Notes: a model not told the origin generated them from the sequence alone. A stretch of 64,000 nt of DNA from Georgenia muralis (GCF_003814705.1 NZ_RKRA01000001.1:2108001-2172000); one strand, 5' to 3'; shown: positions 37,333-46,376, counted from the stretch's first letter. Numbers and translations are program-made.

Positions 37333-37569
37333 TATACTGAGGGGGTGGGGACGGCGCAAGGGCTGTCCCGACGCATGGACGGCGAGCGCGGCCACAGCGG
37401 TCGCCACACGTGACCACGACGGCCCGCGGCCCACGCGCGAGAGCCCCGGAAGTACGCGTGTCCACGGCGGCACCGCGGCACACGCATGCCGGCGGCACCG
37501 CCCTCTGCCGTCCCGCTCAGCCCCGTGCCAGACTTGACCAGGCGCTCATCGTGCCGAGGAGGATGACCC

Positions 37570-38091
37570 ATGCCAGCCCTGACCGAGCCCCGCTGGCTCG
37601 ACGCCGACCAGCAGCGCAGCTGGCGTGCCCTGCTCCGCGGCTCCGCGAAGCTCTTCGAGGACCTCAACCACGACCTCGAGCGCGACTCCGGGCTGTCGCT
37701 CAACGAGTACGAGGTGCTGGTGCGCCTGTCCGAGGCCGACGGTCGGACCATGCGGATGTCGGCCCTGGCGGCGGACCTGGTGCACTCGCGCTCGCGGCTC
37801 ACCCACACCATCCGGCGCATGGAGTCGGACGGGCTGGTCGAGCGCAGCACGTGCGCCATGGACCGCCGGGGCGTGAACTGCACGATGACCCTGGCCGGCT
37901 TCGCGCGCCTCGAGGCGGCCGCTCCCCACCACGTCGAGTCCGTGCGTGAGCGGCTGGTCGACCGGATCACCCCGGCCCAGATGCGTGAGCTGGGCGTGAT
38001 CATGGCCGTGCTCGCCGAGGACGCCGGCTCGGGCGAGAGTGCGCCGGACGGCCGTGACGCCGACGCGCGGTCCGAGCGCATCGCCTCCTGA
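37570..38091 (+). CDS. MarR-family transcriptional regulator
   Basis: A 173-residue winged-helix regulator: LSLNEYEVLVRLSEADGRTMRMSALAADLVHSRSRLTHTIRRMESDGLVER holds the helix-turn-helix and wing, with the wing residues DRRGVNCTMTLAG. MarR proteins usually repress a neighbouring gene until a small ligand binds. It is divergent from yceI, with an AT-rich palindrome in the shared region, so yceI is the probable target. GAGGAT lies upstream of the ATG. Confidence 0.92.
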   Translation: MPALTEPRWLDADQQRSWRALLRGSAKLFEDLNHDLERDSGLSLNEYEVLVRLSEADGRTMRMSALAADLVHSRSRLTHTIRRMESDGLVERSTCAMDRRGVNCTMTLAGFARLEAAAPHHVESVRERLVDRITPAQMRELGVIMAVLAEDAGSGESAPDGRDADARSERIAS

Positions 38092-38156
38092 GCGCCGCCG
38101 TGCACGGACCGCGCCGCCGTGCACGGACCGCGCCCAGGATTTGCGACACTAGGGGC

Positions 38157-38834
38157 ATGCAGCGAACGACCGTCCACCTCATGCGCCACGGCGAGGTGCA
38201 CAACCCGCACGGGATCCTCTACGGGCGCCAGCCGGGCTACCGGCTCTCCGACCGCGGCCAGGAGATGGTGCGGCGGGTCGCCGACGTCCTGCACGAGGGG
38301 GGCGCCGACGTGCGGACCGTCGTCGCCTCGCCGCTCCAGCGGGCCCAGGAGAGCGCCCGCCCGACCGCCGATGCCTACGGCCTCGACCTGGGCACCGACG
38401 ACCGGCTCATCGAGGCCGGGAACCACTTCGAGGGCCTCGCGGTCAACCGCAACCGCGCGATGCTCGCCCACCCGCGCCACTGGCGCTACTACGTCAACCC
38501 GATGCGCCCGAGCTGGGGCGAGCCGTACACCGAGATCATCACGCGCATGAGCGCGGCGGTCTCGGCCGCGCTGACGACCGCGGCCGGCGGCGAGGCCGTC
38601 CTGGTCAGCCACCAGCTGCCCATCTGGACCATGCGCCGGTTCGTCGAGCGACTTCCCCTCGTGCACGACCCGCGGCGTCGCCAGTGCGCCCTCGCCTCCC
38701 TGACCTCCCTGGACTTCGACGGGCGCCGGCTGGTCGGCGTGCGTTACAGCGAGCCCGCCGGTGAGCTCCTCGTCGGAGCCACCGACATGGTCCCGGGCAC
38801 CTCGGCCGCCGCGGAGAACGAGGGCGACGAGTGA
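38157..38834 (+). CDS. histidine phosphatase (phosphoglycerate mutase-like) family protein
   Basis: A 225-residue branch-1 histidine phosphatase. The catalytic RHG motif is at HLMRHGEVHNP, with SPLQRAQESARPTA and the second His in VLVSHQLPIWTMRRF. The substrate is unknown; members act on sugar phosphates, nucleotides or proteins. Its last bases overlap the GTG start of the TlpA-like gene, so it is co-transcribed with the cytochrome c maturation operon, an arrangement common in actinobacteria. A 19-bp tandem duplication (38092-38129) lies just upstream. Confidence 0.9.
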   Translation: MQRTTVHLMRHGEVHNPHGILYGRQPGYRLSDRGQEMVRRVADVLHEGGADVRTVVASPLQRAQESARPTADAYGLDLGTDDRLIEAGNHFEGLAVNRNRAMLAHPRHWRYYVNPMRPSWGEPYTEIITRMSAAVSAALTTAAGGEAVLVSHQLPIWTMRRFVERLPLVHDPRRRQCALASLTSLDFDGRRLVGVRYSEPAGELLVGATDMVPGTSAAAENEGDE

Positions 38835-39424
38835 CGGCGCGCGCCCTGACCCGACGCGCCCTCCTCGGCGTGCTCGCCGCCGGGCTGCTCGCGGCGTGCG
38901 CGCCGGGCGGCTCGACGGGGGCTCCCGGCGGCGCGACCGACGCCGGCTACGTCGCGGGCGACGGGTCGTTCGCCACCTGGACGCCGGACGAGCGCGGCGA
39001 CGCGGTCGAGCACACGGGGACCAGCTACTCCGGCGAGGAGGTCGACCTGGCCACCTGGCGAGGCGACGTCGTCGTCATGAACTTCTGGTACGCCGCCTGC
39101 CCGCCCTGCCGGAAGGAGGCGCCGGACCTCGTGGCGCTGCACGAGGACTACGCGGGCGAGGGGGTGCGGCTGCTCGGGGTCAACCCCCGCGACGATGCCG
39201 GCACCGCGCAGGCGTTCGAGCGCACCTTCGCCATCCCCTACCCCTCCCTCCACGACGAGGGCGCCCGCGCCGTCGCCGCCTTCGAGGGCGTGGTGCCGCT
39301 GCAGGCGATGCCCACCACGGTCGTCCTCGACCGCGACGGGCGGGTCGCCGCGCGCATCCTCGGCCAGGTCGACCCCGCGGTCCTGCGCGGGCTGGTCGAC
39401 GACGTCCTCGCCGAGGTCGCCTGA
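38831..39424 (+). CDS. TlpA/ResA-type thioredoxin-like lipoprotein
   Basis: A 197-residue extracytoplasmic thiol-disulfide oxidoreductase. It has a lipoprotein signal (LLGVLAAGLLAAC, cysteine about residue 23) and a thioredoxin fold with active site WYAACPPCRKE and cis-Pro segment QAMPTTVVLD. It reduces the cysteines of apocytochrome c before haem attachment, taking electrons from CcdA, encoded next. The GTG start overlaps the preceding stop (GTGA). Confidence 0.92.
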   Translation: MTARALTRRALLGVLAAGLLAACAPGGSTGAPGGATDAGYVAGDGSFATWTPDERGDAVEHTGTSYSGEEVDLATWRGDVVVMNFWYAACPPCRKEAPDLVALHEDYAGEGVRLLGVNPRDDAGTAQAFERTFAIPYPSLHDEGARAVAAFEGVVPLQAMPTTVVLDRDGRVAARILGQVDPAVLRGLVDDVLAEVA

Positions 39425-39431
39425 GCCGGCG

Positions 39432-40202
39432 GTGTGGGAGCAGATCGCTGAGCTCTTCCAGCGGACGGTCGTGGACGGGTCGATGCTGGCGGCCCTGCCC
39501 GTCGCCGTGCTCGCCGGCCTGGTCTCCTTCGCGTCCCCGTGCGTGCTGCCGCTGCTGCCGGGCTACGTCGGCTACCTCGGCGGCATGGCCGGGGCGTCGA
39601 CGCCCGGTGCCCGGGCGGGGCGCGGCAACGGCCGGCTGCTCGCCGGCGTCCTGCTCTTCGTCGCAGGCTTCACCGCCGTGTTCGTCCTGCTCTCCCTCGT
39701 CTTCTCCGTGGTGGGACTGGCGCTCGCGGCGCGGATGGACACGATCCTGCAGGTCATGGGCGTCGTCGTCATCGTCATGGGGCTGGCCTTCATGGGCCAC
39801 CTCCCGATGCTGCAGAACGAGCGCCGCCCCCACGTCGCGCCTCGGGCGGGCCTGCTGGGCGCCCCCGTCCTCGGCGCCGTCTTCGGGCTGGGCTGGGCCC
39901 CGTGCATCGGCCCGACGCTCGCGGCCGTCCTGACCCTGTCCCTCGGTGGCGCGGACCCCGCGCGCGGCGTGGCGCTCGCCGTCGCGTACTGCCTGGGCCT
40001 GGGCATCCCCTTCGTCGCCCTCGCCATGGCCTTCTCACGCTCGGCGCGGCTCCTGGGCTTCCTCCGGCGTCACCGTCGAACCATCCAGCGCCTGGGCGGC
40101 GGCCTCCTGGTCCTGCTCGGCATCGCCCTGGTCACCGGCCTGTGGGGCGAGCTCACGGCCTACCTCCAGGGGCTGGTCGCCGACTTCGAGACGGTGGTGT
40201 GA
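39432..40202 (+). CDS. cytochrome c biogenesis protein CcdA
   Basis: A 256-residue membrane protein with six hydrophobic segments that carries reducing power across the membrane to TlpA/ResA. Two conserved cysteines are visible, one in SFASPCVLPLLPGY (about residue 38) and one in GLGWAPCIGPTL, as in CcdA/DsbD. The GTG at 39432 (VWEQIAEL) is 7 bp after the TlpA stop. The stop overlaps the ResB start (TGATG). Confidence 0.93.
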   Translation: MWEQIAELFQRTVVDGSMLAALPVAVLAGLVSFASPCVLPLLPGYVGYLGGMAGASTPGARAGRGNGRLLAGVLLFVAGFTAVFVLLSLVFSVVGLALAARMDTILQVMGVVVIVMGLAFMGHLPMLQNERRPHVAPRAGLLGAPVLGAVFGLGWAPCIGPTLAAVLTLSLGGADPARGVALAVAYCLGLGIPFVALAMAFSRSARLLGFLRRHRRTIQRLGGGLLVLLGIALVTGLWGELTAYLQGLVADFETVV

Positions 40203-41872
40203 TGGTTCGCCAGCTCGACACGGACCCGACGAACCTCAGCTCCAAGGAGGGGCAGGGGCGCGAGCCCGCCGCCCGGGCGCCCGGCGGTGCGCCCGCGCAG
40301 ACGGCGATCGGCGTGCGCGGGTGGCTGCGCTGGACGTGGCGCCAGCTCACGAGCATGCGGGTGGCGCTGCTGCTCCTGCTCCTCCTGGCGGTCGCGGCGG
40401 TGCCGGGCTCCCTCTTCCCGCAGGCCCCGCAGGATGCGGCGGCGGTGTCCGAGTACTACCTCGAGCACCCCGACCTCGCCCCGTGGCTGGACCGGCTCGG
40501 GTTCTTCGACGTCTACGCCTCGCCGTGGTTCGCGGCGGTGTACCTGCTGCTGTTCACGTCGCTCATCGGCTGCATCCTCCCCAGGGTCGCCGTGCACTGG
40601 CGGGCGCTGCGCTCGGCGCCCCCGCGGGTGCCGCGCAGCTTCTCCCGGTTCGACGTGCGGGCCGAGCGTGCGCTCGTCGAGGCGCCCGACGTCGTCGAGG
40701 GCAAGGTCCTCGCGGCGCTGAGGGGGCGCTACCGGGCGGTGGTGACCCCGGACGGGATCACCGCCGAGCGCGGCTACCTGCGCGAGAGCGGCAACCTGCT
40801 GTTCCACCTCTCCCTCGTCGGCATCCTGGTCTCGCTCGCCGCCGGCCAGCTCTACAGCTTCCGCGGGCAGGCGATCGTCGTCGAGGGGGAGTCCTTCGCC
40901 AACTCGGTCCTGGCCTACGACTCCTTCGAACCCGGGACCTTCTTCGACACCGACGACCTCGACCCGTTCACCCTCACCCTCGAGGACTTCAGCTCGACGT
41001 TCACCGTGGACGCCCAGGCCCGGGACTTCAACGCCCGGGTGCGTGTCGCCGAGCCCGACGGCACCGAGCGGACCGAGGACATCCAGGTCAACAGCCCCCT
41101 CGACGTCAACGGCGCGAACGTCTACCTCTCGGGCAACGGCTACGCCCCACGGATGACGGTGCGTGACGGCGCGGGCGAGCTCGCGTTCGACGGCACCGTG
41201 CCGTTCCTGCCGCAGGACGGCGTCTACACCTCCAAGGGCGTCATCAAGGTCCCGGACGTCACCGGCGGGCAGGAGCAGCTGGGCCTGACCGGGATGTTCC
41301 TGCCGACGGCGGTCCTGGACGAGGGCGGGGCGGGCGTGCGCTCGGTCCACCCCGACCCCAGCGCGCCGCTCATGGTGCTGACGCTGTGGGCGGGCGACCT
41401 CGGTCTGGACGACGGGGCCCCGCAGAACGTCTACGTCCTCGACACCGACGCCATGCGGCAGGTGTACGAGCCCGCGGAGGACGGTTCGGCCGGGTCCGCG
41501 GACGGCGGCCAGCGGCCCGTCACCATCTTCCTCGCACCCGGGGAGACGGTGGAGCTGCCCGAGGGGCTCGGGACGGTGACGTTCGAGTCGCTGCCGCGCT
41601 TCGCCGCGCTCGACCTGCGCTACGACCCCTCCCTCACCGCGCTGCTGGTGTCCTCCGTGCTGGCTATGGTCGGCCTGTTCGGGTCGCTGTTCGTCCCCCG
41701 TCGGCGCCTGTGGGTGCGGCTCGCTCCCGGCCCCGACGGCGGTACCGGGCTCTCGGCCGCGGCGCTCGCGCGCGGCGACGACCCGGGTCTGGCGGCGGAC
41801 CTCGAACGGGTGCTCGGCGCCGTCGGGCCGCCCGCGGCCGTGCCGACCGGCAGACCCGGCAGGGCACGATGA
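40202..41872 (+). CDS. resB: cytochrome c biogenesis protein ResB (CcsB-partner, System II)
   Basis: A 556-residue membrane protein of the System II haem ligation complex. A cytoplasmic N-terminus is followed by three transmembrane segments (about 50-70, 105-125 and 200-220), a large outer domain of about 270 residues, and a final helix near 490-510, the usual ResB topology. RGYLRESGNLLFHLSLVGILVS is a conserved stretch. It works with CcsB (next gene), which is broken in this sequence. Confidence 0.93.
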   Translation: MVRQLDTDPTNLSSKEGQGREPAARAPGGAPAQTAIGVRGWLRWTWRQLTSMRVALLLLLLLAVAAVPGSLFPQAPQDAAAVSEYYLEHPDLAPWLDRLGFFDVYASPWFAAVYLLLFTSLIGCILPRVAVHWRALRSAPPRVPRSFSRFDVRAERALVEAPDVVEGKVLAALRGRYRAVVTPDGITAERGYLRESGNLLFHLSLVGILVSLAAGQLYSFRGQAIVVEGESFANSVLAYDSFEPGTFFDTDDLDPFTLTLEDFSSTFTVDAQARDFNARVRVAEPDGTERTEDIQVNSPLDVNGANVYLSGNGYAPRMTVRDGAGELAFDGTVPFLPQDGVYTSKGVIKVPDVTGGQEQLGLTGMFLPTAVLDEGGAGVRSVHPDPSAPLMVLTLWAGDLGLDDGAPQNVYVLDTDAMRQVYEPAEDGSAGSADGGQRPVTIFLAPGETVELPEGLGTVTFESLPRFAALDLRYDPSLTALLVSSVLAMVGLFGSLFVPRRRLWVRLAPGPDGGTGLSAAALARGDDPGLAADLERVLGAVGPPAAVPTGRPGRAR

Positions 41873-41930
41873 CGACGACGCCGCTCCCGCGTCCCGGTGG
41901 CACGGGTCCCCGTGCCGAGGAAGGACACTG

Positions 41931-42943
41931 ATGCCGGAGAGCGACCTCGGGCAGCTCAGCACGCTGCTCGTCTACGGCGCGATGGCCGCCTACACGGTGG
42001 CCGGGCTGGGCTTCGCCGTCGACCTGTCGGGGCTGCGTGACCGCGGCCCGGCCGGCCGGCGCCGCCGCGCCGTCGGGATCGCGATGTCGACCACCTGGGT
42101 GGCGGCGGGTCTGCACCTGGCTGGCCTCCTCGTGCGGGCGGTGGCCGCGGGCCGGGTGCCGTGGGCGAACATGTACGAGTTCTCCTGTCGACCTTCATCG
42201 CCGTCGCGGTGTTCCTCGGTCTCCAGCGCGGCCGGGACCTGCGCGTGCTCGGCACCTTCGTCACAGGGCCCGTCCTGCTCTCGGCGTCGCGGTGTCGGTG
42301 CTCTACGTCAAGGCGGACGGCGTCCAGCCCGCCCTCGCCAGCTACTGGCTGGTCATCCACGTCTCCATCGCCACGATCGCGTCCGGGATCCTGGCCGTCG
42401 CCGCGGTGCTCTCGCTGCTCCAACTCGTGCAGGAACGCGCGGAGCTGCGGCGGGCCGGGGCCGGTGACGCCGGGCCCGGCCTCGACGCCGTCCCGGGCGA
42501 TGCCGCCGGGGCCCAGGGCGAGGAGGGCGCGCCCCTGGCCGGCACGGCGGCGGCCGGCGGGGTGAGCACGGTGGGGGCCCCTGCCGCCACGCGGACGGGT
42601 TTGTGGGGCCGGCTGCTGGAGTCCCTGCCGGTGTCCGGCGAGCTCGAGCGGCTATCCTTCCGCCTCAACGCGGTCGGGTTCATGCTGTGGACGTTCACCA
42701 TCATCGCCGGCGCGATCTGGGCCGAGCACCTGGGGTCGGCCGTGGGGCTGGGATCCCAAGGAGGTGTGGTCGTTCGTCGTGTGGGTGATCTACGCCGCGT
42801 ACCTCCACGCCCGCGCCACCGGCGGCTGGGAGGGCCGGCGCTCCGCCTACCTCTCGCCGGCCGGCTCCGCGGCGATCCTCGTGAACTACTTCGTCGTCAA
42901 CCTCGTCCTCACCGGCCTGCACTCCTACAGCGGGATCGGCTGA
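41931..42943 (+). pseudogene. ccsB: cytochrome c biogenesis protein CcsB/CcsA with three frame disruptions
   Basis: The haem-handling partner of ResB. Good CcsB protein is encoded in pieces: frame 3 from MPESDLGQ to WANMYEF, then a shift near 42184, LSTFIAVAVFLGLQ in the next frame, a second shift near 42279 before GVAVSVLYVK, and a third near 42730 inside the WWD haem motif before WGWDPKEVW, ending at 42943. The first two look like single C deletions and the third a two-base loss. Adding back four bases gives 339 codons exactly, a normal length. Either the gene is decaying or the sequence has errors here. Confidence 0.85.
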
Positions 42944-43127
42944 CCTCCAGCGGACTCGGCTGAGCTGCGGACTCGGCTGAGGTGCGGTGCCGCGGGCTGA
43001 CCCGCGTCCGCGGCTGGGCTGCGTCAGGCTCGGCTGACGTGCGGGGCCTCACCTGCAGCGAACTCCGCTGAGCAGCCGGACCGGCGTCACTCCCGGGGTC
43101 AGGCCTGACGGGGCGGTTGCGCGGGGA

Positions 43128-43667
43128 TCAGGCCTGGCGGGGTGGCTGCGCCCCGGCGTCGCCATCCTCGACGTCCCGGCCCGCCTGCGGCTCGGTGCCG
43201 CCGTGGGCGGCCTCGTCGGGGGAGTGGGGCGCGTCGTCCGGCGAGGTGGGGACCTCGTCGGGGGACCGGGGCGGACGTGCGTCGCTGTCCGTGACCGGTC
43301 CACCCGCGCGGCCTGCGGCCCCCTTCGCCCTGCGCTCACGCTCGCGGCGACGCCGCTCTGCCTCGAGCCGGGCGAGGAACTCCGGGTCGTCGTCGGGCGC
43401 GACGGGCCCGCGCGGACCGCGGGGGCCGCGGGGGGACGGGCGACCGGGTCCGCGTCCGGGCGACGGCGGGGAGGTGCGTCCGCCGCGGGCGAACCTGCTC
43501 ACGGCGAGCCAGGCCAGGGCGCCGAGGCCCGGGAAGACGAGGATGAGGACGGCCCACAGGACCTTCGGGATGCCCACGGGCATGGAGTCCTCGGGCGTGC
43601 GCACGCAGTCGATGAAGGCGTACACCACCAGTGCCACGAGGAGAACGACGGGAACGATCCTGGCCAT
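43128..43667 (-). CDS. PLDc_N-domain membrane protein
   Basis: A 179-residue protein. The first 60 residues contain two transmembrane helices and the PLDc_N pattern (YAFIDCVRTPEDSMPVGIPKVLWAVLILVFPGLGALAWL). The rest is a long, charged, Pro/Arg/Asp-rich tail, with SPDE/SPDD repeats near the end, predicted cytoplasmic and disordered. Such proteins are frequent beside menaquinone genes in actinobacteria. No enzymatic function is suggested; it lacks a phospholipase core. Confidence 0.82.
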   Translation of the reverse strand: MARIVPVVLLVALVVYAFIDCVRTPEDSMPVGIPKVLWAVLILVFPGLGALAWLAVSRFARGGRTSPPSPGRGPGRPSPRGPRGPRGPVAPDDDPEFLARLEAERRRRERERRAKGAAGRAGGPVTDSDARPPRSPDEVPTSPDDAPHSPDEAAHGGTEPQAGRDVEDGDAGAQPPRQA

Positions 43668-43778
43668 CCACCAAGGGTAGTCGGCGCGGCGTCCCGGTGC
43701 CGGATCGGGGGACCCAGCCGCACAGACCGGGCGGCCCCGTCGGCGTCACGGGCTCCGGCGCCGCCGTACCCTGGGTGG

Positions 43779-44069
43779 GTGCGTCTGGTCGTCTACTCCC
43801 TGCTACGCCTGCTCATGGTTCTCGCTGCCGCCGGCGTGCTCTACCTCGTCGGGCTGCGGTCGTGGGCCCTGTGGGCCGCTGCGATCGTGGTCGCCGCCCT
43901 CGTGTCCTACGTGGTCCTCGGGCGTCAACGCGCCGCCGCGGCGGCCGTCCTGGCTGCGCACGACCCCACCCGAGGCGCCACCGACCGGCTCGCTCGCGCG
44001 GGGGAGTCCGACGCCGCGTACGAGGACTCGGTCCTCGACGCCGAGCCGCCCGTCACCCCAGAGCGCTGA
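43779..44069 (+). CDS. DUF4229 domain-containing small membrane protein
   Basis: A 96-residue protein with two hydrophobic helices in the first 50 residues, then a charged soluble tail. The VVYSLLRLLMVLAAAGVLYLVGLRSW start and LGRQRAAAAAVLA turn match the DUF4229 family, commonly encoded next to menA in actinobacteria. The GTG at 43779 is the only sensible start. It converges on menA and overlaps its 3' end by 17 bp. The function is unknown. Confidence 0.8.
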   Translation: MRLVVYSLLRLLMVLAAAGVLYLVGLRSWALWAAAIVVAALVSYVVLGRQRAAAAAVLAAHDPTRGATDRLARAGESDAAYEDSVLDAEPPVTPER

Positions 44070-44934
44070 GAGCCAGACCGAGCCCGAGCAGCACCCCGTA
44101 CGCGAGCTCGAGCAGCCCGGTGTCGCGCAGGACCACGATGAGGTCGCGGCCCGCGGCGCCGCCGAGGACGACCCGGGACAGGCGAACCACCCACGGCAGA
44201 AGGACGAGCACGAGCAGCGCCCACGGCGAGACCGTCGCGGCGAGGACGCCGAGCACGACGGGCAGGGCGATCATCGCCACGTACGTCAGGCGCGACCGGT
44301 GGTCCCCGAGCAGCACCGCGAGCGTGGTCTTGCCGACCTGGGAGTCCGTGGGGATGTCACGGATGTTGTTGACCATGAGCAGCGCGCACGCGATGAGGCC
44401 GACGCCCGCGGCGCCCGCCCACGCCGTCCAGGGCAGGCTGCCGGCCTGGGTCCACAGCGTGCCCAGGGTCGCCATGAGCCCGAAGAACAGGAACACCCCC
44501 ACCTCGCCGAGGCCGAGGTAGCCGTACGGACGGCTCCCGCCGGTGTACCCCCACGCGGCGGCGATGGCCAGCACGCCCAGCGCGAGCAGCCACCACGCCC
44601 CGGAGACCGCCACCAGCACCAGACCGAGGAGCGCCCCGACGGCGAGCGCGAGGATCGCGGCCCGCTTGACGGTGGCGGGGCTCGCCTTGCCCCCGCCGGT
44701 CAGCCGCGGCGGGCCGGTGCGGACGTCGTCCGTCCCGCGCACGCCGTCGGAGTAGTCGTTCGCGAAGTTCACGCCCACCTGGAGCGTCAGGGCCACGCCG
44801 GCCGCGAGGAGCGCCCGCACCGGTGATGCGGCGCCCAGCCCGACGGCGGCGCCGGTCCCCAGCACGACAGGGGCGACGGCGGCGGGCAGGGTGCGCAGCC
44901 GGGCGCCCTCGAGCCAGTCGGAGAGGGTGGCCAT
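44053..44934 (-). CDS. menA: 1,4-dihydroxy-2-naphthoate polyprenyltransferase
   Basis: Attaches the isoprenoid tail to dihydroxynaphthoate in menaquinone synthesis. The 293-residue membrane protein has about eight to nine helices and the diphosphate-binding NFANDYSDGVRGTD motif near residue 60, plus the second Asp-rich loop MVNNIRDIPTDSQVGK. The ATG at 44934 starts MATLSDWLEGARLRTLP, typical of the family. menE lies directly upstream on the same strand. Confidence 0.95.
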   Translation of the reverse strand: MATLSDWLEGARLRTLPAAVAPVVLGTGAAVGLGAASPVRALLAAGVALTLQVGVNFANDYSDGVRGTDDVRTGPPRLTGGGKASPATVKRAAILALAVGALLGLVLVAVSGAWWLLALGVLAIAAAWGYTGGSRPYGYLGLGEVGVFLFFGLMATLGTLWTQAGSLPWTAWAGAAGVGLIACALLMVNNIRDIPTDSQVGKTTLAVLLGDHRSRLTYVAMIALPVVLGVLAATVSPWALLVLVLLPWVVRLSRVVLGGAAGRDLIVVLRDTGLLELAYGVLLGLGLALSALG

Positions 44935-44978
44935 GGAGCTCCGTCGTCGTGGGCTCGCGCGGGTCGCGAGCGGACGGC

Positions 44979-46376
44979 TCAGGATATCGGTCGGTCGGCG
45001 CCGCCCGAGTGTGGGTCGCCGGCACGCCATTCGACGCCGTGCTGTTCGACGCCGTGCCGTTCGACGCCGTGCCGTCCGGGTTCGGCCAACGCCTCGCGGG
45101 CCAGCCTGGCGACCGTCAGCCGGTCGACCTTGCCCGGACCACGAAGCGGCAGGGCGTCGACGCGCACGAGGGCGCGCGGGGCGTGCGCCGCGCCGAGCTC
45201 CGCGGACACCGCCGCCCGCAGCTCGGCGAGGCTGCCGCCGCCGGCGGTGGTGACCGCGGTGACCAGCTCGCCCCACTCGTGGTCCGGCACGCCGACGACG
45301 ACCACGCCCGGTCCGGCCAACCGCTCGACGGCCGTCGGGGAGACCTTCACGCCGCCGGTATTGATGAGGTCGTCGACCCTGCCGAGCACGGTGAGGCGCA
45401 CGCCCCGCGGCCCGTGGTCCAGCCGGCCGCGGTCGGACGTGCGCAGCCACCGCTCCCCGGCCTCGACGGCGAAGGGGCCGCCGTCGGGGTCGTCGAGGTA
45501 CCCGCTCGCGAGCATCGCGCCGGCGATCTCCACGCGCCCGTCCGCCGTGGTGCGCACCCGGACACCGGGGAGCGGTACGCCGTCGTACACGCACCCGCCG
45601 CCGGTCTCGGTCATGCCGTACGTGGTCACCACCCTCAGGCCGGCCGCGCGGGCCTGGGCGAGCGTGGCCGGTGGGGTCGCGGCGCCGCCCACGAGGATGG
45701 CGGCGACGCGACGCAGCGACCTCACGGCACCGGGTCCGGCGTCGAGCACCCGCACGAGCTGGGTCGGGACCAGCGAGAGGTAGCGAGGCGCGTCGTCGGG
45801 CATCGTGGCGACGGCCTCGGCCAGGGCGGCGGGGTCGAAACCGGCGGAGGTGTCGAGCAGGACGGGGGGCGTGCCGGCGACGACGGAGCGCACGAGGACC
45901 TGGAGGCCGGCGACGTGGTGGGCCGGGACCGCGAGCACCCAGCGTCCCGGTCCGCCGAGCCGTTCGTGGGTGGCGCGGGCCGAGGCGACGAGCGCCGCCG
46001 CGCTGAGTGCCACGAGGTGACCGGTACCGGTCGTCGAGCCCGACGTCCGCAGGATCACCGCCGTCCCAGCGGGGACGTCGGTCCGGAGGCGCGCGGCGAT
46101 GGCCCCGAGAGGGTCGTTCACGGTCGGGTCGTGCGGCACCAGCACGCTCGAGCCGTCGACGCCGTCGACGCCGTCGACGCCGTCGACGCGGTCGACCTCC
46201 CCGGCGTGGCTGTCCGCCGGGGCGGGGACCGCGGCTTCGCCCGGGACCACGACGCCGCGGAGCCGGGACTCCAGCGCACGTCGCAGCCCGGAGACGACGG
46301 CGGGATCCCGCCCGCCGGGGACGGCGACGAGCCGCGCACCGGTGCGAACGGCCGACGCGCCAGGCTCCGAGGTCAC
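44979..46376 (-). CDS. menE: o-succinylbenzoate-CoA ligase
   Basis: Activates o-succinylbenzoate with ATP and CoA in menaquinone synthesis. The 465-residue acyl-adenylating enzyme has the phosphate loop LRTSGSTTGTGHLV, the TTYGMTETGGGCVYDG motif, LRTSDRGRLD with the adenylate-binding Asp, and GPGKVDRLTVARL with the C-terminal catalytic Lys. It is odd in carrying two in-frame repeat tracts: VDG repeats near residue 60-73 and RHGVE-type repeats near residue 440-452, the latter after the catalytic Lys. These look tolerated rather than functional. Confidence 0.92.
   Translation of the reverse strand: MTSEPGASAVRTGARLVAVPGGRDPAVVSGLRRALESRLRGVVVPGEAAVPAPADSHAGEVDRVDGVDGVDGVDGSSVLVPHDPTVNDPLGAIAARLRTDVPAGTAVILRTSGSTTGTGHLVALSAAALVASARATHERLGGPGRWVLAVPAHHVAGLQVLVRSVVAGTPPVLLDTSAGFDPAALAEAVATMPDDAPRYLSLVPTQLVRVLDAGPGAVRSLRRVAAILVGGAATPPATLAQARAAGLRVVTTYGMTETGGGCVYDGVPLPGVRVRTTADGRVEIAGAMLASGYLDDPDGGPFAVEAGERWLRTSDRGRLDHGPRGVRLTVLGRVDDLINTGGVKVSPTAVERLAGPGVVVVGVPDHEWGELVTAVTTAGGGSLAELRAAVSAELGAAHAPRALVRVDALPLRGPGKVDRLTVARLAREALAEPGRHGVERHGVEQHGVEWRAGDPHSGGADRPIS
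45030..45074. repeat. 15-bp tandem repeat in menE 3' end, three copies
   Basis: TTCGACGCCGTGC(T/C)G is repeated three times. It encodes RHGVE/QHGVE units on the minus strand near the C-terminus of MenE and keeps frame. Confidence 0.9.
46152..46196. repeat. 9-bp tandem repeat in menE, four exact copies plus one variant
   Basis: GCCGTCGAC is repeated four times followed by GCGGTCGAC. It encodes VDG units in the N-terminal part of MenE and preserves the frame whatever the copy number. Confidence 0.9.
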
